Positions 1 through 6,790 of a DNA stretch of 10,168 bases are shown here, one piece after another. Under the pieces are notes generated by a model that was not told the origin of the DNA, searched no databases, and saw nothing but the letters and a program-made list of their open reading frames with translations. Origin of the DNA: Candidatus Hydrogenedentota bacterium. Its GTDB lineage: Bacteria; Hydrogenedentota; Hydrogenedentia; Hydrogenedentales; CAITNO01. Position numbers and translations under genes: made by a program. Each line of letters opens with the position of its first letter. The stretch's first letter is position 1. The DNA lies in contig JAKPUV010000036.1 of the NCBI GenBank assembly GCA_029554925.1, positions 1-10,168 on the forward strand. Direction: 5' to 3'.

Positions 1-275
1 ACCTCCAGCCGCTCCGCCTCCGGCAGCTTGAACAGGTTCTCGCACGTGGAGTGCTCCCACGACGCGCCCAGCCCCAGGATTTCCTGGCCCGTCTTCTCGG
101 GGGACAGGGTGATCACGAAGTCCCCGCCGCCGGACTTGTCCGCCAACGGGATCGGGGGCTCTTGGGAAAGCGTCTTCGCCCCGTCCTGCGTCGTCATCCA
201 CACGTCCACCGAGTCCGCCGCGAAACCGGGCGCGGCCAGGGCCAGCAAGAGGGCAAGCAGGGTCATTCGCCTCAT
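1..275 (-). CDS. Secreted GH30-like glycoside hydrolase, N-terminal fragment (cut by window edge)
   Basis: Only the first 91 codons are present; the rest lies beyond the left edge. The ATG at 273-275 follows an AAAGGA Shine-Dalgarno at good spacing. A second in-frame ATG lies three codons downstream. Residues 1-20 form a signal peptide: MRRM, a Leu/Ala-rich core, then an A-A-D cleavage region. The mature start VDVWMTTQDGAKTL and the later stretch GQEILGLGASWEHSTCENLF followed by KLPEAERLE match the start of family GH30 enzymes (glucosylceramidase, xylanase or glucanase types). Those begin with a short beta-strand, then a 'QxIxGFGxxFTDxxxxxLxKLSxxExxxx' segment. The protein is probably exported and hydrolyses glycosidic bonds in oligosaccharides or glycans. 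The catalytic glutamates are not in view, so activity and substrate cannot be judged. GLGASWEHST departs somewhat from the usual GFGxxFTDA, so a divergent subgroup is possible. Confidence 0.72.
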   Translation of the reverse strand, partial: MRRMTLLALLLALAAPGFAADSVDVWMTTQDGAKTLSQEPPIPLADKSGGGDFVITLSPEKTGQEILGLGASWEHSTCENLFKLPEAERLE

Positions 276-315
276 GGGGAGTCCTTTCTTCCGGTGATGG
301 AACGTCCGCCCGGGT

Positions 316-345
316 ATTTTAGCCGACATCCCTGGAGAGGGTAAA
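316..345 (-). promoter_or_regulatory. Possible sigma70-type promoter for the GH30-like gene
   Basis: Read on the minus strand, a TTTACC box (340-345, 4/6 to the -35 consensus) and a TAAAAT box (316-321, 5/6 to the -10 consensus) are separated by 18 bp. They lie about 40 bp upstream of the ATG at 275, which leaves room for a short leader containing the Shine-Dalgarno. This is a consensus match only. The region is AT-richer than its surroundings, which helps the case. Confidence 0.4.
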
Positions 346-350
346 GAAAC

Positions 351-368
351 GGGCGGGGCGGGGCGGGG
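351..368 (+). other. G-quadruplex-forming motif
   Basis: The plus strand reads GGGCGGGGCGGGGCGGGG: four runs of 3-4 G separated by single C loops. This fits the strictest definition of an intramolecular G-quadruplex. It lies just upstream of the promoter-like boxes of the GH30-like gene, on that gene's template strand. Any regulatory role is inference. Confidence 0.55.
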
Positions 369-376
369 AGGTGGTC

Positions 377-403
377 CGCAGATGGCGCAGATTTGCACAG
401 ATT
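377..403 (+). repeat. Short CGCAGAT-type dispersed repeat remnant
   Basis: Three imperfect iterations of a CGCAGAT unit follow one another: cgcagat, ggcgcagat, ttgcacagatt. The same kind of string (CGCAGAT...GCACAGATT) is a recurrent intergenic repeat in several environmental bacterial lineages. It sits in a non-coding gap and looks like one copy of a genome-wide family. Its other copies cannot be seen from this window. Confidence 0.45.
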
Positions 404-472
404 CAGAGCGGGAAGGCATTTTCGGTCGGGGAGGGACGCTTTGCGGGCTCGGGCAACAGGCCGTTTTACCCT

Positions 473-503
473 CTTGGCGGCTCTGCGCCTCCGTGTGAGT
501 CTT
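473..503 (+). repeat. Short 'TTGGCGG-CTCTGCGCCTCCGTGTGAG' dispersed repeat
   Basis: The plus strand carries CTTGGCGGCTCTGCGCC followed by TCCGTGTGAGTCTT. This resembles the widespread intergenic 'TTGGCG..TCTGCGTCTCTGCGTGAG' repeat family found in many large environmental bacterial genomes. Together with the CGCAGAT-type repeat 70 bp away it fills the 276-549 gap, which otherwise shows no credible gene. Assignment rests on remembered resemblance to the family, not on a second copy here. Confidence 0.45.
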
Positions 504-549
504 TCCGGAAAAGAGCGCGGGAATCGTCAATGTTTCTATTGTTTCCGAC

Positions 550-2541
550 CTATTCCGCCTTCCAGAGGAAGCGGTAGTTGAACCGGCGGTTGGGGGCGCT
601 GTCGCCGTCGGTGCAGAGGGAGATGGGGTCTTTCAGCTCCGCCGGGTTGTCGCACCAGTGGAAGTCGAAGGCGAGCTCGGCGGCGGCGGGGCCAAAGAGG
701 TCCCGGGGCAGGGCGAGTTCGAGGGATTTTCCCGCATAGCGCAGGGGGACGGTGACCGCGTCGGTCCAGGCGCCGGCGGCGGCGTCCCAGCGCTCGACGG
801 TCGTGGTCTTGTCGTCCACGATTTTCCGGTTCACCAGCAGGTCATAGCCGAACCATCCGGTGTCGTGGTTGTGGTCGGCGTCCACGAGGAGGAGCATCCA
901 GTTCGGGTCGGTGTGCGGTGTGAGGCCGGTGGCGGTCTCAGCGAGGAAGGCGACCTGCTCGCCGCTCACGGCGGCCTTGCAGGTGATGATGTCGTTGCGG
1001 CCGCTGGTGTTGGTGTAGTGGAGCCCGCCGTAGCCCTTGTGGTCGCGGTGCGCGGTGTCGCCCGCCGTGTCGCGGTATTCCACCGCCACGGTCTTCCAGT
1101 CGTCAAACGCGCCGTCCACGGCGACGTCCGCGGTGCCCGTGTTCACGGGCAGGGGCCGCGCGCCCTTGTAGCGGCGGATGTTCTGGGCCATCTGCATGTA
1201 GTAATTGTCCGTGTAGCCGCCGCGCATGGGGTGGATGCAGCGGTTGAATTCGGGGTTGTACTGGTCCACGAAGAAGTAGTTGCTCTTGCGGCGCATGAAG
1301 TCGAAGGTCTTTCCCTCGCCGGGGGAGTACTTGCCCGCCGTCCACTCGTTCCAGTCATTGATGTAGAGGAACTGGGGGTTGGCGGCGAGGGCCTCGTCCC
1401 AGCGCTCCTGGAAGTAGATGCCGTAGCCTTCCGGGTGTTCCACGGTCTTCCCGAGCCAGGGCACCTCGGTGGGCACGGGCAGGTCCTGGTCGTTCAGCTC
1501 CGGCTGGCCGTGGGCACGGGTCCAGGATTTCCCCGTCAGGCTGGACGGGTGCTGGGCCGGGGTGACGGCGGCCTCCTCCGGCTGGCCGTTGTGCCGGGAA
1601 ACCAGGTCGGCGGGGTTCATGTCGCGCACCTGCTGGTTGCCCAGGTCATAGCCGAAGCTCCAGCGGTCCTCCGTGCCGATGAACCGTTTGCCCGCCCACT
1701 CGTAGTAGCCCCACCACATGTCGCGCAGTGTGAAGAATTCCTTCACCTCCTTCGTGTAGTCCTTGTAAAACTCCTCGCAGTAGTCCGGGTCGTTGAAATG
1801 GGGGTGGTTCGGGTCGGTCTTCGCCGCCGGGTCGTAGTTGGGGTTCGGGTGGTTCGGCACCTGGCCGTTCGCGTCCACGAAGGGGTTGGCGTTGTACAGG
1901 AGCAGGGGCTTGCCGTCCCAGTAAAACCACAGGTCCTTGTACTTCTCCGCCTTGTACACCTTCTCGTAGAGGTCCTGCACCACCGTGATGGAGGGGCCGT
2001 TGAAGGACCAGAAGCAGAACTGCGGCACCTTGTTCCCCTCGGCCTTCATCTTCTGCATCGTGGGGAAGAGCACGTCCCACTCGTCCCAGTAGCGCACGGC
2101 GTTGGTCACGTCCATCACGAGCACGTCCACCCCCGCGTCGGCCAGCATGGAGATGTCTTTCCGGATGACCCACTCGTCGCGGCTGAGGAAGTAGCCCATC
2201 TCCGGCTCTCCCCAGTGATACGAGCCCTCGGTCCACAGCGGGTGCTTGCCGTCCAGCCGGGCCGACGGGTCCTGTGCCAGGATCTTCGCAACGTCCGCCG
2301 TGTAGGGCGACGTCATCTGCGACAGCCCGTCGGTGTGCCAGGTGATGTAGAAGATGCCCACCACGCGCCGCTGGTCCGTCTTCAGCGGGCCGACCTGCGC
2401 ATGGTCCGGCATGGTCCGCCCGAGGGCGTCCGTGGCCACCCAGGTGTCGGCAAACAGGTCGCGGAAGGCGGTGGCCTCCTCCGCAAAGAGGGGGGCGCAG
2501 AGCGCGAGCAGGACGGCGGCAATCACAAGGCGGGGGTTCAT
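550..2541 (-). CDS. Secreted GH99/WbsX-like TIM-barrel protein with C-terminal CBM9/DOMON-like domain
   Basis: The protein has 663 residues. The ATG at 2539-2541 is chosen because it follows a CAGGAG Shine-Dalgarno and opens a clear signal peptide (MNPRLVIAAVLLALCAPLFA, cleavage near residue 20). The frame stays open 18 codons further upstream, but that stretch is not secretory. Residues about 60-460 look like a beta/alpha barrel: VVGIFYITWH (60-69), a strand ending VDVLVMDVTNA (138-148), YKDLWFYWDGKPLLLYN (201-217), and FLYINDWNEW (391-400). The WNEW signature is shared with GH99-like and WbsX-type proteins. Residues about 475-663 begin VDGAFDDW and continue in beta-strands (WMLLLVDADHNHDTGWFGYD), as expected of a CBM9/DOMON-like carbohydrate-binding domain. 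It is probably an exported glycan-acting enzyme. The exact family is uncertain, since no catalytic residue can be assigned with confidence. It sits near a GH30-like gene of the same orientation but across a 274-bp gap. Confidence 0.7.
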   Translation of the reverse strand: MNPRLVIAAVLLALCAPLFAEEATAFRDLFADTWVATDALGRTMPDHAQVGPLKTDQRRVVGIFYITWHTDGLSQMTSPYTADVAKILAQDPSARLDGKHPLWTEGSYHWGEPEMGYFLSRDEWVIRKDISMLADAGVDVLVMDVTNAVRYWDEWDVLFPTMQKMKAEGNKVPQFCFWSFNGPSITVVQDLYEKVYKAEKYKDLWFYWDGKPLLLYNANPFVDANGQVPNHPNPNYDPAAKTDPNHPHFNDPDYCEEFYKDYTKEVKEFFTLRDMWWGYYEWAGKRFIGTEDRWSFGYDLGNQQVRDMNPADLVSRHNGQPEEAAVTPAQHPSSLTGKSWTRAHGQPELNDQDLPVPTEVPWLGKTVEHPEGYGIYFQERWDEALAANPQFLYINDWNEWTAGKYSPGEGKTFDFMRRKSNYFFVDQYNPEFNRCIHPMRGGYTDNYYMQMAQNIRRYKGARPLPVNTGTADVAVDGAFDDWKTVAVEYRDTAGDTAHRDHKGYGGLHYTNTSGRNDIITCKAAVSGEQVAFLAETATGLTPHTDPNWMLLLVDADHNHDTGWFGYDLLVNRKIVDDKTTTVERWDAAAGAWTDAVTVPLRYAGKSLELALPRDLFGPAAAELAFDFHWCDNPAELKDPISLCTDGDSAPNRRFNYRFLWKAE

Positions 2542-2584
2542 GGCGGACTCCTGGGTTCGGGTTGCGCCCGGGGGCGTTCCGCCG

Positions 2585-2590
2585 ATTATA
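2585..2590 (-). promoter_or_regulatory. Perfect TATAAT -10 box upstream of the GH99/WbsX-like gene
   Basis: On the minus strand the 70-bp gap after the thioredoxin gene contains an exact TATAAT, 43 bp before the ATG at 2541. No good -35 box is present at 16-18 bp spacing. A TG lies two bases upstream, not one, so it is not a canonical extended -10. In such GC-rich DNA an exact TATAAT in a short intergenic gap is suggestive. It implies that this gene can be transcribed separately from the gene before it. Confidence 0.38.
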
Positions 2591-2611
2591 CGCAAGCGCC
2601 GGGCGGGTTGC

Positions 2612-3196
2612 CTAGCGCAGCGCCTTGTCGAGTTCCCGGCGGAGCATCATGCCCTCGCCGGGACCGCTGCCCGCCTGGTCGTGCCGGACCACGCCGTCCT
2701 TGCCGATGATGAGGACGCGGGGGATGCCGGAGACCTGGTAGAGCGCGCCGACGGTGTTTTCCGTGTCGAGCAGCACGGGGAGGGAAAGCCCCTCGCTCTC
2801 CAGGAAGTTCTTGACGCGCTGGGGCGGTTCGCCCAGGTTGACGGCGTACACGGCGACGCCCTTGGGCCCGTACTCGGCGGCGATCTCCGCGATGTCGGGG
2901 ATCAGGGCGCGGCAGGGCGGGCACCAGGTGGCCCAGAAGTCGAGCAGAACGACGTCTTTTCCCAAGTGATCCTGTAGGGAAACCGATGTTCCGTCCAGAG
3001 TGGGCAGGGTGAAGGGCGGGGCTTCTTGTCCGGAAAGCGGCCCCTGCTGGAACAGCATGCGGTACAGGAGCCAGACCACCACCGCGATGGCGAGCAGCAG
3101 CGTCACAATCCTGCGGCCGGGGGAGGCGCAGCAGGTGGGGCAGGCCTGTCCGGGGGCCGCCGTCTCACAGGCGGGTGTGGGGGTGTCTTCTGACAT
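2612..3196 (-). CDS. Membrane-anchored TlpA/ResA-type thiol-disulfide oxidoreductase
   Basis: The protein has 194 residues. The ATG at 3194-3196 has a strong AAGGAG Shine-Dalgarno; the open frame upstream of it is Arg/Gly/His-rich and lies over the neighbouring gene. Layout: a short Cys-rich N-terminal tail (C10, C19, C22, C23), one membrane segment at about 30-48 (IVTLLLAIAVVVWLLYRML), then a thioredoxin-like domain on the far side of the membrane. The domain has the AhpC/TSA-Redoxin opening (APPFTLPTLDG), the active site FWATWCPPC (C92, C95) and the cis-proline loop GIPRVLIIGKDG. Proteins of this type reduce or exchange disulfides in exported proteins such as cytochrome c maturation partners; the real partner is not shown here. 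It follows the oxidoreductase gene by 77 bp on the same strand. The cytoplasmic-side CxxCC tail is unusual for the family. Confidence 0.9.
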   Translation of the reverse strand: MSEDTPTPACETAAPGQACPTCCASPGRRIVTLLLAIAVVVWLLYRMLFQQGPLSGQEAPPFTLPTLDGTSVSLQDHLGKDVVLLDFWATWCPPCRALIPDIAEIAAEYGPKGVAVYAVNLGEPPQRVKNFLESEGLSLPVLLDTENTVGALYQVSGIPRVLIIGKDGVVRHDQAGSGPGEGMMLRRELDKALR

Positions 3197-3273
3197 GAGT
3201 TGCTCCTTGCGGTATGGAGATTCCGATGCCTTGTATAACCGCGCGGCGCGGGGGGATATTCGCCGTTTCCCGC

Positions 3274-4260
3274 CTATTCCATGGGATACCGGACGCCCCA
3301 GAGCGCGCGCAGGGCGTCCAGGGTGCCCATGATCTCCAGGGTTTCGTCCAACGGCATGATGTCGCTCTCCGTCCGCCCCGCCCGGATGCCCTCCATGACC
3401 TCCCGCGCCTGGTGCGTGTATCCGTTCCCCTCGCAGGAAACGTCCACCTCCTCCATGACCATCTCCGGCGTGGTCAGGCGGGCACGGTCGGAACACCAGA
3501 AGGGGGAGGGGACGAGGATGCTGCCCCGGGGCCCGATGATCCGCGCCTCCTGCGGGGTTTCCGCCAGCACGGCGCTGGACAGCACGGCCAGCCCGCCCCC
3601 GGGATAGCCCAGCACCGCCGCGTTCACCCCGTCGGCGCCGTTTTCGCAGAGGTCCGCCAGGCCGGTGATCCGGTTCGGGGCGCTTCCGAAGACCATGGCG
3701 GCAAAGGACACGGCGTACACCCCCACATCCAGCAGCGCGCCGCCGCCGAAGGCGGGGTCAAAGAGGCGGCTGGCGGGGTCGTAGGCCTCCTGGAACCCGA
3801 AGTCGGCGTAGACGATGCGCGGCGCGCCGATTTGGCCCTCGGCCAGCCACCGGCGCGTGTGGCACATCGCGGGCAGAAACCGGGTCCACATGGCCTCCAT
3901 GAGGAACAGGCCGCGCGCCCGGGCCTCGGCGACCATCTCCTCCGCCTCGCGGCGGTTGATGGCAAACGGCTTCTCGCACAGGACATGCTTCCCGCCGCGC
4001 AGGGCCAGCAGGGTGTTCTCCCGGTGGCAGGAGTGCGGTGACGCGATGTAGACCACATCCACCTCCGGGTCCGCCGCGAGGGCCTCATAGGAGGCGTGGC
4101 GGCGGGGAATGCCGTACTCATCCGCAAAGGCGTCCGCCGTCGCCTGCGACCGCGACCCCACGGCCGCCACCTCCGCGTCCGGCAGGGCCAGCAGCCCCTC
4201 GACCATCTTGTGGGCAATGGTGCCGGTGCCCATAATGCCCCAGCGGAGGATGTCGGTCAT
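3274..4260 (-). CDS. Gfo/Idh/MocA family NAD(P)-dependent oxidoreductase
   Basis: The protein has 328 residues, normal for the family. The ATG at 4258-4260 follows an AAGGAG Shine-Dalgarno and places the Rossmann fold directly at the N-terminus. The dinucleotide-binding motif is GIMGTGTIA (8-16), followed by VAAVGSRS. The family signature CEKPFA is at 95-100, with the conserved lysine at 97. The C-terminal alpha/beta domain has MEAMWTRFLP (121-130) and GGGALLDVGVYA (172-183), features shared with the dihydrodiol dehydrogenase/glucose-fructose oxidoreductase branch. It is expected to oxidise or reduce a sugar, sugar alcohol or cyclitol in the cytoplasm. The substrate is not predictable from sequence. 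Neighbouring glycoside-hydrolase-like genes make a sugar catabolic role likely but not proven. It is divergent from the HAD phosphatase gene, 49 bp away. Confidence 0.92.
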   Translation of the reverse strand: MTDILRWGIMGTGTIAHKMVEGLLALPDAEVAAVGSRSQATADAFADEYGIPRRHASYEALAADPEVDVVYIASPHSCHRENTLLALRGGKHVLCEKPFAINRREAEEMVAEARARGLFLMEAMWTRFLPAMCHTRRWLAEGQIGAPRIVYADFGFQEAYDPASRLFDPAFGGGALLDVGVYAVSFAAMVFGSAPNRITGLADLCENGADGVNAAVLGYPGGGLAVLSSAVLAETPQEARIIGPRGSILVPSPFWCSDRARLTTPEMVMEEVDVSCEGNGYTHQAREVMEGIRAGRTESDIMPLDETLEIMGTLDALRALWGVRYPME

Positions 4261-4309
4261 GGTGTGGTCTCCTTTTCCGGTATAGTAGTGCAAACACGCG
4301 GAGGCTGTC
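4261..4309. promoter_or_regulatory. Divergent promoter region between oxidoreductase and HAD genes
   Basis: These 49 bp separate two divergently transcribed genes and must hold both start regions unless promoters lie inside the coding sequences. They include both Shine-Dalgarno sequences: AAGGAG on the minus strand for the oxidoreductase and GGAGG on the plus strand for the HAD gene. A TATAGT box at 4281-4286 (plus strand, 5/6 to -10) has no convincing -35 partner. Overlapping it, the minus strand reads TACTATAC. Which box serves which gene cannot be decided by eye. Confidence 0.35.
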
Positions 4310-5254
4310 ATGTCCAAGGGCCTGTTCTTCCAAAACATCATCGCCGTGATCTGGGACTTCGACCGGACGCTGTCGTCGCGGTACATGCAGACGCCGCTCT
4401 TCGAGGAGTACGGCGTGGACGAGGAGGCCTTCTGGCGCGAGGTGAACGCGCTCCCGGCGTTCTACGCCCGCGCGGGCATCCATGTGCACCCCGACACCTG
4501 CTACCTCGGCCACCTGCTGACCTATGTGCGCGACGGGCGCATGAAGGGGCTGACCAACGCGCGGCTCCGCGAGCTGGGCGGCCGGATTCCGCTGTTCGAG
4601 GGGCTGGCGGGGCTGTTCGACCGGCTCGACGCCGTTTTGGCGACGCCGCGTTTCCGCGAGGGCGACCTGCGCCTGGAGCATTATGTGGTGAGCACGGGCC
4701 TGGCGGAGATGGTGCGCGGCAGCGCCATCGCCGGGCGGCTCGCCGGGGTGTGGGCCTCGGAGTTCATCGAGACCCCCGCCGGGCCGGGTTTCGACCCGGC
4801 GGGCACGCCGCAGCCGGGCGAGATCAGCCAGATCGCCGCCATCCTCGACAACACGACCAAGACCCGCGCCATCTTCGAGATCAACAAGGGGGTCAACAAG
4901 CTGCCGGGCATCACGGTGAACGACGCCATCCCGGAGGAGGAGCGCCGGGTGCCGGTCACGCAGATGATCTATATCGCCGACGGGCCCAGCGACATCCCGA
5001 GTTTCTCCGTCGTGCGCAAGCACGGGGGCAGGGCCTATGCCGTGTACGATCCGTCCTCGCAGCGGCAGTTCCAGCAGGTGGTCGCGCTGCAGGAGTCCGC
5101 CCGGGTGGACGCCATCGGCCCCGCAGACTACCGCGAGGGCTCCCACACCGACCTGTGGCTGCGCACCCAGGTGGAGCGGCTGGCGGAGGGCATCATGAAG
5201 CGCCGGCAGGCCGCGCTGGAAAGCCGCATCGGCCCGGGACCCACGCACGTGTGA
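4310..5254 (+). CDS. HAD-superfamily phosphatase
   Basis: The protein has 314 residues. The ATG at 4310 follows a GGAGG Shine-Dalgarno at 7-8 bp. HAD motif I is IWDFDRTLS with nucleophile D16 and acid/base D18. Motif II is VVSTG (S128/T129). A motif III lysine is a candidate at K184, K193 or K197. Motif IV is YIADGPSDIP (D224, D228). The long insert between motifs I and II (about 30-120), with FEEYGVDEEAFWREVNAL, forms the cap and is typical of a group of uncharacterised HAD hydrolases of about 300 residues. It should be a cytoplasmic magnesium-dependent phosphohydrolase; the substrate is unknown. It is the only plus-strand gene in the window. It shares a start region with the sugar oxidoreductase and converges on the LemA operon, with an inverted repeat between. 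Confidence 0.85.
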   Translation: MSKGLFFQNIIAVIWDFDRTLSSRYMQTPLFEEYGVDEEAFWREVNALPAFYARAGIHVHPDTCYLGHLLTYVRDGRMKGLTNARLRELGGRIPLFEGLAGLFDRLDAVLATPRFREGDLRLEHYVVSTGLAEMVRGSAIAGRLAGVWASEFIETPAGPGFDPAGTPQPGEISQIAAILDNTTKTRAIFEINKGVNKLPGITVNDAIPEEERRVPVTQMIYIADGPSDIPSFSVVRKHGGRAYAVYDPSSQRQFQQVVALQESARVDAIGPADYREGSHTDLWLRTQVERLAEGIMKRRQAALESRIGPGPTHV

Positions 5255-5310
5255 GGCCATCCCAGGGCTATGACTGCGCTTCAGCAAGGGGACTGCGGGC
5301 AGGTGCGCCG

Positions 5311-5388
5311 AGGTGGCACGGGCTTCCAGCCCGTGGTTTGGGTTATGGGCGCGGCCCCGAAGACACGGGCTGGAAGCCCGTGCCACCT
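5311..5388. repeat. Perfect 25-bp inverted repeat of the 'GGCACGGGCTTCCAGCCCGTG' family
   Basis: The left arm (5311-5335) and right arm (5364-5388) are exact reverse complements over 25 bp, with a 28-nt loop. Each arm also contains its own hairpin, CACGGGCTTCCAGCCCGTG, an 8-bp stem with a 3-nt loop. The element can therefore form one long hairpin or two small ones. This core is a recognised dispersed intergenic repeat in several large environmental bacterial genomes. It lies between convergent genes, where it could stop transcription from both sides, though no T-run follows as in a standard intrinsic terminator. The right arm and part of the loop are inside the coding sequence of the alpha/beta hydrolase. 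Confidence 0.85.
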
Positions 5389-6230
5389 CCCGATGCCTCC
5401 TCGTCATCGAAGTGCTTCCGCAGGAAATCCTCCCATCCGGCGAGGTACTTCTCCATGGACATCACGAACCCATCGTTGTGGTCTCCCCGGATTTCGAGGA
5501 ACTGCTTGGGCGCGGTGATCCGCTCATACAGCCCCTTTCCGTTGCGGTAGGGGATGAGGGTGTCGTCGGGGCTGTGGACCACCAGCACCGGGGCGGTGAT
5601 GCGGCCCACCTTGTCCTTGCTGTTGAACGGGGAGGAGCAGAGGGCCCGCACCGGCATAAACCAGAGTTTCTCGCGGGCCACGTCGGGCACGGAGAGGAAG
5701 GTGCTTTCCAGCACGACCGCGCCGGGCCGCACCTCCTGCGCCAGGTCCGCCGTGACCGCACCGCCCAGGGACCGCCCAAAGAGAAGGATTTGCTCCGGCG
5801 GAATGCCGCGCGTGTCCGTCAGGTGCCGCCAAGCCGCCCGCACATCCGCGCGGCAGCGCTTCTCCGACGGGCCCTCCCCCTCGCTCAGACCGTAGCCGCC
5901 GTAGTCATACGCGAGCACGGAGAAGCCCAGTTTCCGAAGCAGGCCGATGGATTCCAGCCGGTCCGCGATGTTGCCCGCGTTTCCGTGGGAAAACAGCACC
6001 GTGCCGCGCGGGTCCTCCTTGGGCACCCACCACCCGTGGGTGTTGCCGAAGGGCGTTTCCAGCCACACGTCCTCAAACGCCCACCCCATGGACTCAGGCG
6101 TGCGGTAGATGTCCCGCGAGGCGGGAAAGAGCGCCTTGTCCTGAAAGAACCAAAGCAGGGCCACCGCGATGACGTAGGCGGCCGCGGCGCAGCAGAGGAG
6201 GGTCAACAGCATCTTTCCCGCCCCCTTCAC
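5343..6230 (-). CDS. Membrane-anchored alpha/beta hydrolase (ABHD13/BEM46-like), repeat-derived C-terminus
   Basis: The protein has 295 residues from a GTG start at 6228-6230 that overlaps the lemA stop codon (GTGA, 4 nt); an in-frame ATG lies six codons later. Residues about 7-29 are one hydrophobic segment, an uncleaved anchor. The alpha/beta hydrolase domain follows: oxyanion-loop HGNAGN (82-87), DYGGYGLSEG (109-118), nucleophile elbow GRSLGG with S154, acid HSPDDTLIP (D223 most likely), and histidine GDHND with H251. The family opening LFPASRDIYRTP is typical of BEM46/ABHD13-like serine hydrolases. It is probably an esterase, lipase or acyltransferase at the membrane; the substrate is unknown. 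The native domain seems to end near RKHFDDEE (271-278). The last 17 or so residues, including GTGFQPV, are encoded by an inverted-repeat element, and the stop lies in its loop. It is the last gene of a four-gene overlapping operon. Confidence 0.88.
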   Translation of the reverse strand: MKGAGKMLLTLLCCAAAAYVIAVALLWFFQDKALFPASRDIYRTPESMGWAFEDVWLETPFGNTHGWWVPKEDPRGTVLFSHGNAGNIADRLESIGLLRKLGFSVLAYDYGGYGLSEGEGPSEKRCRADVRAAWRHLTDTRGIPPEQILLFGRSLGGAVTADLAQEVRPGAVVLESTFLSVPDVAREKLWFMPVRALCSSPFNSKDKVGRITAPVLVVHSPDDTLIPYRNGKGLYERITAPKQFLEIRGDHNDGFVMSMEKYLAGWEDFLRKHFDDEEASGGGTGFQPVSSGPRP

Positions 6231-6790
6231 CGTTCCAGAGACACGGAGGGCGTCGCGCGTTCGCGGACGTCCGACAGTTCGAAGAAGTCGCGCCTGGAGA
6301 ACCCAAAGCCTCCCGCCACCAGATTCGTCGGGAAGGACTCCACGGCGTTGTTCAGCTCCCGCACGTTGCCGTTGAAGAAGCGGCGGGCGGCCTGGATCCG
6401 GTCCTCCGTCATCACCAGCTCATGCTGGAGCGACAGGAACTGCCCGCTGGCCTTCAGGTCGGGATACGCCTCCACGCGGACCATCAGGCGTCCCAGCGCG
6501 TCAGTCAGCCGGTTTTCCAGCCCCGCGAGCCGGGGGCCGGGGGCGGTCTCCGCCATGCACTCCGACCGCAGGCGCGTCACCTCCTCCAACAATCCCCGCT
6601 CGTGGGCGGCATAGCCCCGCACCGTGGCCACCAGGTTGGGGATCAGGTCATGGCGGCGCTTCAGCTCCGTGTCAATGTCCGACCACGCCTCCCCGCAGTG
6701 GTTGCGGTAGCGCACCAGCCGGTTGTACGTGACCAGCAGCCAGAGCAGGGGAACCGCCATGACGGCGGCCAGGATCAGGATTGGGTCCAT
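6227..6790 (-). CDS. lemA: LemA family protein
   Basis: The protein has 187 residues, the usual LemA length. The ATG at 6788-6790 has a GGGAG element about 10 bp upstream. An N-terminal membrane segment spans about 3-20 (PILILAAVMAVPLLWLLV). The family signature follows: YNRLVRYRNHCGEAWSDID (22-40), then LKRRHDLIPNLVATVRGYA (43-61). A long helical region continues with VRVEAYPDLKA (104-114) and FFNGNVRELNNAVESFPTNL (138-157). LemA proteins are coiled helical bundles outside the membrane on a single anchor. Their biochemical role is poorly defined, with links to envelope stress and to partner membrane proteins. The start overlaps the preceding gene by 16 bp and the stop overlaps the next gene by 4 bp, so translation is probably coupled across the set. 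Confidence 0.95.
   Translation of the reverse strand: MDPILILAAVMAVPLLWLLVTYNRLVRYRNHCGEAWSDIDTELKRRHDLIPNLVATVRGYAAHERGLLEEVTRLRSECMAETAPGPRLAGLENRLTDALGRLMVRVEAYPDLKASGQFLSLQHELVMTEDRIQAARRFFNGNVRELNNAVESFPTNLVAGGFGFSRRDFFELSDVRERATPSVSLER

Noticed and set aside
28..581. Small plus-strand open frames at the left edge
   Set aside because: They are antisense to the GH30-like gene or run through repeat remnants, with no Shine-Dalgarno-backed start or recognisable domain.
658..2709. Long plus-strand open frame (683 codons) opposite the GH99/WbsX-like gene
   Set aside because: Its translation is Val/Gly/Arg/His-rich with no domain motifs. It is the antisense shadow expected from high GC at third codon positions. 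The minus-strand gene has a signal peptide and recognisable motifs.
3236..3260. GC hairpin (CCGCG-CGG-CGCGG) after the oxidoreductase gene as an intrinsic terminator
   Set aside because: The stem is only 5 bp, and on the minus strand it is followed by TTATAC, not a T-run. It is too weak to call.
4096..5550. Long overlapping open frames on both strands across the HAD gene
   Set aside because: They are Arg/Ala/Gly-rich shadows without motifs, while the HAD frame carries all catalytic motifs in order.
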